From positions 1-64,000 of the forward strand of contig NZ_PYVZ01000007.1 in NCBI RefSeq assembly GCF_003056405.1: DNA of 64,000 nucleotides. The letters run 5' to 3'. Numbering within the stretch: the first letter of the stretch is position 1; the number at the start of each line of letters is the position of its first letter. The position numbers were made by a program, and so were the translations under genes. The notes under the pieces were generated by a model. The model was not told where the DNA came from, searched no databases, and saw only the letters and a program-made list of their open reading frames with translations. This stretch comes from Devosia indica. Lineage in GTDB: Bacteria; Pseudomonadota; Alphaproteobacteria; Rhizobiales; Devosiaceae. Below, one piece after another: positions 58,057 through 64,000 of this stretch.

Positions 58057-58153
58057 TCTTGACATGTAATTGTTGTGGGCACATGTATGCCGGCAGAATT
58101 CATTTCGCAAGGGCTGGCCTGTGTCCCCGCCCGAGCCCGCAAGGAATGCCCCA

Positions 58154-59737
58154 ATGTCCGACCCTGTTCAACCGGCCGAAACGCCGGATAGTCCCCCCGT
58201 TGCACTGATTATCGGCGCCGTGGCTGTTACATTGTTGCTCGCCTCGCTCGGTCAGACCATTGTTTCGGCCGCGCTTCCCGTTATCGTTGGCCAGCTTGGC
58301 GGCCTTGAACACCTCACCTGGGTGGTCATCGCCTATCTGCTGAGCTCCACCGTGGTGGCGCCCATCTATGGCAAGCTGGGCGATCTGTTCGGGCGCAAGA
58401 TCGTGTTGCAGGTCGCCATTGTCATCTTTCTCGCCGGGGCCGTTCTGTCGGCCATGGCGACAAACATGAATTTTCTGATTATCGCGCGGGCCGTGCAGGG
58501 GCTGGGCGGCGGCGGTCTTATAGTCGTGGCGATGACCGTGGTGGCCGATATCATTCCGCCCCGTCAGCGCGGCAAGGTGCAGGGACTGTTCGGTGCCGTC
58601 TTCGGCGTGTCCACGGTAATCGGCCCCTTGCTTGGCGGCTTTATCGTCGAGCACTTTTCCTGGCAGTGGATATTCCTCATCAACCTGCCGCTGGGCATTC
58701 TGGCGCTGGCCGTTATCGCCATTGCGCTCAAGCCGCGCGGCGTACGGGTGAAGCATTCCATCGACTATTGGGGTTTTGTGCTGCTCTCGGGCGGACTCAC
58801 GGCCTTCGTGCTGGCGACCTCGCTCGGTGGCAATACCTGGGGTTGGTTCTCGCCCCAGATCATTGGCCTGCTTGTCTTTGCCATCGGCACGCTGGCTGGC
58901 TTTGTCTGGACCGAGGCCCGCGCCGCCGAGCCGGTTCTGCCCTTGAGCCTTTTCAAGATCAACACCTTTGCTCTGACCAGCGTGATCAGTTTTTTCGTCG
59001 GCATGGCCATGTTCGGTTCGATCACCTTCCTGCCCATGTATCTGCAACTGGCCAAGGGCGTGTCGCCAATGGATTCGGCGTTGCAGCTCGTGCCCATGAT
59101 GGTGGGCATGATCGGCACCTCGATGCTGTCAGGCTTCTTCATGACCCGCACCGGCCGCTACAAGCGCCTGCCGCAACTTTCGACCCTGGTGCTGACCATT
59201 GGCTGCCTGTTGCTTGCCACCATGCAGCTCGATACCCCGGCCTGGGCGATCGCCATCTATATGTTCCTGGTCGGCGCCGGCATTGGGCCGGTCAACAGCG
59301 TCAGCATCACCGCAACGCAGAATGCCGTGCCGCGCGCAGTGGTGGGTGCGGCTACCGCGGGCAATACGCTGTTCCGCCAGATTGGCGGGTCGATCGGCGT
59401 GTCGATCTTCGGCGCTATTTTCGCCAGCGGGCTGGCCAGCCATTTGAGCGCGGTCCTGCCCGAGGGCGCCGATGTGGGCACCGGCAGTTTCAGCACCCAA
59501 GCCGTCGCCAGCCTGCCAGAACCGGTGCAGGCCCTGGTTCTGGAGGCCTTTGCCTCGGCGCTGCACCCGGTGTTCTTTACGGCAGCCGGCGTGTCGATCC
59601 TGGCCTTCGGGCTGAGCTTCTTCCTCGAGGAACTCCCCTTGGCCACCACCTTGCGTAAAGAGCCTGAGGCGGAAATCGACGCTGAGGAGCAGGCCAGCGC
59701 CGCCCTGGTCGGCGCCCCGGCCAGCGTTCGCGGCTGA
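58154..59737 (+). CDS. DHA2-family MFS efflux pump (EmrB/QacA type)
   Basis: A 527-residue, about 14-helix drug:proton antiporter. Key parts: SLGQTIVSAALPVIVGQLGGLEHLTWVVIAYLL, the loop GKLGDLFGRKIVLQVAIVIF, and motif C FGVSTVIGPLLGGFIVEHFSWQWIF. It starts MSDPVQPAETPDSPP, with aagga 8 bp before the ATG at 58154; an earlier in-frame start would lie in the operator region. Probably repressed by the divergent MarR protein. Unrelated in detail to the pair at 12738-15588. Confidence 0.92.
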   Translation: MSDPVQPAETPDSPPVALIIGAVAVTLLLASLGQTIVSAALPVIVGQLGGLEHLTWVVIAYLLSSTVVAPIYGKLGDLFGRKIVLQVAIVIFLAGAVLSAMATNMNFLIIARAVQGLGGGGLIVVAMTVVADIIPPRQRGKVQGLFGAVFGVSTVIGPLLGGFIVEHFSWQWIFLINLPLGILALAVIAIALKPRGVRVKHSIDYWGFVLLSGGLTAFVLATSLGGNTWGWFSPQIIGLLVFAIGTLAGFVWTEARAAEPVLPLSLFKINTFALTSVISFFVGMAMFGSITFLPMYLQLAKGVSPMDSALQLVPMMVGMIGTSMLSGFFMTRTGRYKRLPQLSTLVLTIGCLLLATMQLDTPAWAIAIYMFLVGAGIGPVNSVSITATQNAVPRAVVGAATAGNTLFRQIGGSIGVSIFGAIFASGLASHLSAVLPEGADVGTGSFSTQAVASLPEPVQALVLEAFASALHPVFFTAAGVSILAFGLSFFLEELPLATTLRKEPEAEIDAEEQASAALVGAPASVRG

Positions 59738-60028
59738 GACATTTCTGCCACGTTTCGGCATCGCCATGCCCGGACCGCTCCGATCTTAAATCGAGGCGGT
59801 TTCGCTTTGGATTTCCGAAGTTCGGTAATTACTCCAACGCTTTAGACCCGTGGCGTGAATCAGACTGGCAGGGCGCTGACTCACTTTCTGAAGCCCTTGA
59901 TTCAATCCCTGAGCCAGTCATGGCCGTCCCGCCCCACATATGGCGAAATTGTGAATGGCCAAATCACGTCGATTGCGTACCCTTCGAGACAAGGAAATCT
60001 GCCGAATTTGCGTCACCGGCCCCGCACC

Positions 60029-60661
60029 ATGGAGACTTCAAGCGTGCCTTTGCGTTGGCAGGAAGTGGCTTTGCCGCTCGTTACGATAACCCTTCTCCTT
60101 ATCCTCAAGCACATCCCCATGACTGATCATCTGCCGCTGTCCCGTGCGGCCGGCGTGGTGGCGTTTGGCTACGCTGCCTTCCTTGCTCTGCGGCTGTTGC
60201 AGCCCGAGGAGGCCGTTGTGGTAGAAGGCGGTTGGGCCGAGTTGCGCCCCTCCATGGTCGAATATTTCGCCTGCTATGGCGCAGCGGCCCTTGCGGCCAT
60301 CCTGCTCTTTGCCGTCATCATCATGGGCCATGTCGCCGACCCCACCCAGCTGATCGCCACCTATCTGGCGGTTGTGCTCCTGGCGGCTGGCTCGCTGGGC
60401 ATCGGTGTTGCGGGCCTGTTCACCCAGACCCGCTGGGATCATCGCCATGTGACCCATCGCAACGCCATGGGCCGCGAGACGAAACTGGATTGGGCCGATG
60501 TGCGTGCGGTGCGGCCAAACTGGCGTGGCATCACCATCACCGGCACCGCCGGGCAGATCACGTTTTCCCAGTTCCACGCCGGTGCAGCCCAATTGGCCAG
60601 GCACGCCAGCACCCGCGCCCGCCGCAATTGCGAAACCGCGGCAAAGGCATTCGCCGCCTGA
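60029..60661 (+). CDS. Hypothetical membrane protein
   Basis: A 210-residue protein with about four hydrophobic segments (ALPLVTITLLLILKHIP; AAGVVAFGYAAFLALRLL; AAALAAILLFAVIIMG; YLAVVLLAAGSLGIGVAGLF) and a cytosolic end in which TRWDHRHVTHRNAMGRETKLDWADVRAVRPNW resembles the PH-like YcxB/PH-domain tails of small membrane proteins. No confident family. The ATG at 60029 is chosen over a frame start at 59855, which adds residues with no hydrophobic pattern. Confidence 0.7.
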   Translation: METSSVPLRWQEVALPLVTITLLLILKHIPMTDHLPLSRAAGVVAFGYAAFLALRLLQPEEAVVVEGGWAELRPSMVEYFACYGAAALAAILLFAVIIMGHVADPTQLIATYLAVVLLAAGSLGIGVAGLFTQTRWDHRHVTHRNAMGRETKLDWADVRAVRPNWRGITITGTAGQITFSQFHAGAAQLARHASTRARRNCETAAKAFAA

Positions 60662-60759
60662 CAATATCGTGCGGCAGGGGTGAGCCCATCACCGCTCCTG
60701 ATCCCTGCCATCACCACAATGCCATTGTCGCGGGGCGGGGGTGGGACTAACCTTGCCCC

Positions 60760-62853
60760 ATGAACGCCCCCATTGCCCAGCGCACCATCCGCTCCGTCTG
60801 CCCGCATGACTGTCCTTCTGTCTGCGCGCTTGATGTCGATATTCTTGCTGACGGCACAATTGGCCGCGTACGCGGCGCCAAGGATGATCCCTATACCGCC
60901 GGGGTGATCTGCGAGAAGGTCGCGCGCTATGCCGAGCGCATCCATCACCCCGAACGCCTGACCCATCCGCTACGCCGTGTCGGCCCCAAGGGGGCCGGGC
61001 AGTGGCAACCCATCTCCTGGGACGAGGCGCTCGATGAGATCGCGCAGCGCTTCCTTGCGATTGAAGCCGAGCATGGTCCGGAGGCCATCTGGCCCTATTT
61101 CTATGCCGGCACCATGGGCCATGTGCAGCGCGACGGCATCGAGCGCCTGCGCGCCCTGCGCGGCTATTCGCATCAATATGACACCATCTGCACCGGTCTC
61201 GCCTGGCCCGGCTATATCGCCGGCACGGGCCTGTTGGGCGGGGTCAATCCCGAGCAGATGGCAGAGGCCGATTGCGTTGTCATCTGGGGCACCAATGCCG
61301 TGCATACCCAGGTCAATGTGATGACCCATGCCATGAAGGCCCGCAAGACGCGCGGCGCCAAGGTGGTGGTCATCGACATCTATCGCAACGCCACCATGGA
61401 CCAGGCCGATATGGGGCTGGTCCTCAGGCCCGGCACCGATGGCGCGCTGGCCGTTGCCACCATGCATGTGCTGTTGCGCGATGGACTTGCCGATCGCGCC
61501 TATATGGCCCGGTTCACCGATTTCTCGCCCGAGTTCGAAGCCCATCTCGCAACCCGTACGCCGGAATGGGCGGCCGAAATCACCGGCCTGTCCGTCGCTG
61601 AGATCGAAGGCTTCGCCCATCTCGTCGGCAAGACGCCGCGCAGCTTCTTCCGGCTCGGCTTCGGCTTTTCGCGCCAGCGCAATGGCTCGACCGCCATGCA
61701 TGCCGCGCTCTGCATTCCAGCGATGACCGGCGCCTGGCAGCATCGCGGTGGTGGCGCCTTCCACTCCAATTCCGGCACCTGGGCGCTCGACAAGTCACGC
61801 TTGACCGGCAAGCACCTGCAAAAGGGTACGCCACGCCGGCTCGACATGTCCGAAATCGGCCCGATCCTCACCGGCGACGCCAGGGCGTTGCAGGGCGGCG
61901 GGCCGGTTCATGCCATGATCGTGCAGAACACCAACCCGGCCACCGTCGCACCGGACCAGAAGCGGGTGCAGGAGGGGTTCAGGCGCGAGGATCTGTTCCT
62001 CGTCGTCCACGAGCAATTCATGACCGAAACGGCCGAACTGGCCGATATCGTGCTGCCGGCCACCATGTTCCTCGAGCACAATGACTATTACACCCGAGGC
62101 GGCCATACCCGCGTGCTCTATGGCCCGGCGGTGGTCAACGCCCCGGGTGAGGCCCGCTCCAACCACGAGGTCATCAACGCCATCGCGCAGCGCCTGGGCA
62201 GCGACGATCCCATCTTCCGGGCCAGCGACCGCGAAGTCGTGGCCGATACTTTTGCGCGCTCCAACTACCCGGCGTTCGAAGAGGTGGAAAAGACCGGCTA
62301 CATCGATCGCGGCCGGCCTGATGACGACGCCCGCTTCGCCAATGGCTTTGCCTGGCCTGATGGCCGCTTCAGATTTGCGCCGAATTGGCAGGCTGTTTCG
62401 GATATCAAGGGTTATCGCTGGGTTTGCGACCCCGCCATCATGCCGCGCTTTGCCGACCACTGGGCCATCACTGAAGCAACCGACGCTGAGCACCCGTTCA
62501 AGCTGGCCACCAGCCCGGCGCGCGCCTTCCTCAACTCATCGTTCAACCAGACCCCGGGCAGCCTCAAGCGTGAGGGCGAGCCGAGCGTCTTCATCCACCC
62601 CGATGACGCGGCCCGGATCGGCATTGCAGACGGCGCACCCGTCGTGGTCGGCAATCATCGCGGCGCAGTGCAATTGACCGCTCGCCTGTTCGATGGGCTG
62701 CGTACCGGTGTGCTGATCGCCGAGGGCCTGCATCGCAACAAGGCCCATCGCGGCGGGCGGGGCATCAACATGCTCACCAGCGCCGAGCCGGCCCCGCCCT
62801 TCGGCGGCGCGCCGTTCCACGATGCGGCAGTGTGGATCAGACTGGCGGACTAG
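60760..62853 (+). CDS. Molybdopterin-dependent oxidoreductase (DMSO reductase superfamily)
   Basis: A 697-residue bis-MGD enzyme. C14, C18, C22 and C51 (VCPHDCPSVC ... VICEK) bind a [4Fe-4S] cluster; GYSHQYDTICTGLAW is in the substrate region; CVVIWGTNAVHTQVNVM and LADIVLPATMFLEHNDYYTRGGH are family motifs; the C-terminal molydop-binding domain (HPDDAARIGIADGAPVVVGNHRGAVQL) ends it. No signal peptide, so it is probably cytoplasmic. No partner subunits or molybdate genes are adjacent; the substrate is unknown. Confidence 0.93.
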   Translation: MNAPIAQRTIRSVCPHDCPSVCALDVDILADGTIGRVRGAKDDPYTAGVICEKVARYAERIHHPERLTHPLRRVGPKGAGQWQPISWDEALDEIAQRFLAIEAEHGPEAIWPYFYAGTMGHVQRDGIERLRALRGYSHQYDTICTGLAWPGYIAGTGLLGGVNPEQMAEADCVVIWGTNAVHTQVNVMTHAMKARKTRGAKVVVIDIYRNATMDQADMGLVLRPGTDGALAVATMHVLLRDGLADRAYMARFTDFSPEFEAHLATRTPEWAAEITGLSVAEIEGFAHLVGKTPRSFFRLGFGFSRQRNGSTAMHAALCIPAMTGAWQHRGGGAFHSNSGTWALDKSRLTGKHLQKGTPRRLDMSEIGPILTGDARALQGGGPVHAMIVQNTNPATVAPDQKRVQEGFRREDLFLVVHEQFMTETAELADIVLPATMFLEHNDYYTRGGHTRVLYGPAVVNAPGEARSNHEVINAIAQRLGSDDPIFRASDREVVADTFARSNYPAFEEVEKTGYIDRGRPDDDARFANGFAWPDGRFRFAPNWQAVSDIKGYRWVCDPAIMPRFADHWAITEATDAEHPFKLATSPARAFLNSSFNQTPGSLKREGEPSVFIHPDDAARIGIADGAPVVVGNHRGAVQLTARLFDGLRTGVLIAEGLHRNKAHRGGRGINMLTSAEPAPPFGGAPFHDAAVWIRLAD

Positions 62854-62859
62854 GCTCTG

Positions 62860-63630
62860 TCAGGCGAAATACGCTGTCCAGAAAAAATACCCGGTCATCC
62901 CGATGCCATAGACGATCACGCCCACGCGGATCCACAGCGTCGGGATGTACTGCGCCAGCCGCGCCGCCGCATAGCCGCCAATGGTCACGCCAACCAGCGC
63001 AATGGAGCCGTGATACCAGTCGATACTGCCGTTAAGGGCAAAGCGGACCACCGCCACTAGCGCCACGATGGACGAGATATAGAGCTTGAGCCCGTTCATG
63101 GCGTGGATGTCGGTCATCCCGGCCATGGCAAGAAACGCCAGCAGCAATATGCCCAGGCCCGCATTGAAGAACCCGCCATAGACACAGACGGCCGCCAGCA
63201 AGGAGAGGATCAATACCGCCCCAAGCGCTTTCATGCCGCGCCGCTCACCACCACGGGCCCTCAGCGTCGTATTGATCCGGTTGCCGAACACGAACAGCGT
63301 CACGGCAAACGCCATCAGCCAGGGCACGACCAGCGAAAACTGTTCATCTGACACCACCAGGAGCAGCTCCGCGCCCACATAGCCGAACAGCGCCGAGATG
63401 ACGCCATAGAGCACCAGCCGGTCCTTGTAGCCGGCCACGGACGTCCAATAGCCCATGGCGCCGCTGACATAACCGGGCAGGGCTGCGTAGGTATTGGAAG
63501 CATTGGCCAAAACGGGCGGCACGCCGGAAAACAACAGCGCGGGAAAGACGATGAATGAGCCGCCACCGGCGAGCGAATTCAGCGCCCCGCCCAGCAGGCC
63601 CGCGACAAACAGCATCAGCTCGGTCATCAT
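62860..63630 (-). CDS. TSUP-family (TauE/SafE) sulfite/organosulfur permease
   Basis: A 256-residue, about eight-helix membrane protein with the TSUP repeat signature GLLGGALNSLAGGGSFIVFPALLFSGVPPVLANASNT and its second half AVCVYGGFFNAGLGILLLAFLAMAG. Start at 63630 (ggggga just upstream) or the next ATG at 63627; the longer frame to 63753 adds non-homologous residues. It converges on the molybdoenzyme gene with a 6-bp gap. Substrate unknown. Confidence 0.92.
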   Translation of the reverse strand: MMTELMLFVAGLLGGALNSLAGGGSFIVFPALLFSGVPPVLANASNTYAALPGYVSGAMGYWTSVAGYKDRLVLYGVISALFGYVGAELLLVVSDEQFSLVVPWLMAFAVTLFVFGNRINTTLRARGGERRGMKALGAVLILSLLAAVCVYGGFFNAGLGILLLAFLAMAGMTDIHAMNGLKLYISSIVALVAVVRFALNGSIDWYHGSIALVGVTIGGYAAARLAQYIPTLWIRVGVIVYGIGMTGYFFWTAYFA

Positions 63631-63912
63631 TCCCCCAATCGTGCGACGGACCTTCCTAGCGCCCAATCCTGGCCGCGCCCAACGCAATTGTCTGATCGCA
63701 TCATCACCGCAGGTGATCTGCCCGCACTTGACTTGGTACCGTCCAGGGCGCATTTACGCCGGCGGTTGCCGGCGCCTGCCGCTCGCGGATCGCAAGATCC
63801 ATGGTGAAGTCCAGCTCTAAACAATGATCCCTTCGGTTGTTTCTCCCAAGGCGCATCATGGCAATGCGGGCCCCCATGTGAATTGTCGCCTCCCATCCGG
63901 AGAGCCCGAAAC

Positions 63913-64000
63913 ATGTCGTTTTCCCTCGATACCCCGTCCGCCCAAACCCTGAAATCCGAAGCCAAGGCGCTGCGCGAAGCCCGCGCCCAGTCCGGCCAGC
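63913..64000 (+). CDS. Start of a gene, cut by the window edge (possibly glyoxalase-superfamily protein)
   Basis: An ATG at 63913 opens MSFSLDTPSAQTLKSEAKAL and continues to the edge (29 codons, no stop). The opening resembles the start of small glyoxalase-related proteins (TPSAQTLKSEAKALREA), but 29 codons are too few for a firm call. Confidence 0.5.
   Translation, partial: MSFSLDTPSAQTLKSEAKALREARAQSGQ

Overview
The window looks like chromosome from a GC-rich alphaproteobacterium of the order Hyphomicrobiales; Devosia or a close relative is my best guess. That rests on gene content and order (rpsF-rpsR-rplI-dnaB-alr-radA-cvpA-purF; fabD-fabG-acpP-fabF-mltG-yicC-gmk; lptF-lptG-surA-pdxA-rsmA) and on protein style, not on a database search.

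Layout. 1-3905: a MocR-type regulator diverges from a D-alanine--D-alanine ligase gene (ddl) that overlaps an EamA-family transporter gene. The middle of ddl is inverted in place between 12-bp inverted repeats, so ddl is split although every part of it is present. 3906-8530: a stretch of lower GC with mobC, a relaxase gene and a large tyrosine integrase gene, ending exactly at the 3' end of a tRNA-Gln(CUG) gene; this reads as a small integrative mobilizable element whose left end is not resolved. 8929-12725: ppx/gppA-like phosphatase, rlmE and an orphan peptide-type solute-binding protein. 12738-15588: two tandem paralogous 14-TM efflux transporters. 15783-25925: guaB, MAPEG protein, RsmB-type methyltransferase, tspO, guaA, acetyltransferase, YfgM-like protein, der and a CNNM/CorC protein. 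25922-34813 (minus strand): purF-SDR-GNAT, cvpA, radA, DUF1697, alr, dnaB. 35057-36381 (minus): ribosomal protein operon rpsF-rpsR-rplI with a structured leader. 36696-43147 (plus): fatty acid synthesis operon followed by mltG-yicC-gmk. 44576-49645 (minus): the LPS-export and outer-membrane operon lptF-lptG-surA-pdxA-rsmA, without the lptD gene usually found between lptG and surA. 49818-57348: holC, YitT-family protein, DUF4344, cupin, ABC-F, ndk and a DbpA-like helicase. 57408-64000: MarR regulator diverging from an EmrB-type pump, a membrane protein, a molybdopterin oxidoreductase, a TSUP permease and the start of one more gene.

How it fits together. Most of the window is core biosynthesis: purines (guaB, guaA, purF, gmk, ndk), fatty acids, envelope (alr, ddl, mltG, lptFG, surA) and translation or rRNA maturation (rlmE, rsmB-like, rsmA, der, ribosomal proteins). 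The accessory part is the first 8.5 kb plus the transporters. The most unusual features are the in-place inversion of the ddl core, which would switch off the ligase and probably also the translationally coupled transporter, and a family of seven intergenic palindromes with a conserved 3' tail, whose stems differ in sequence but keep base pairing.
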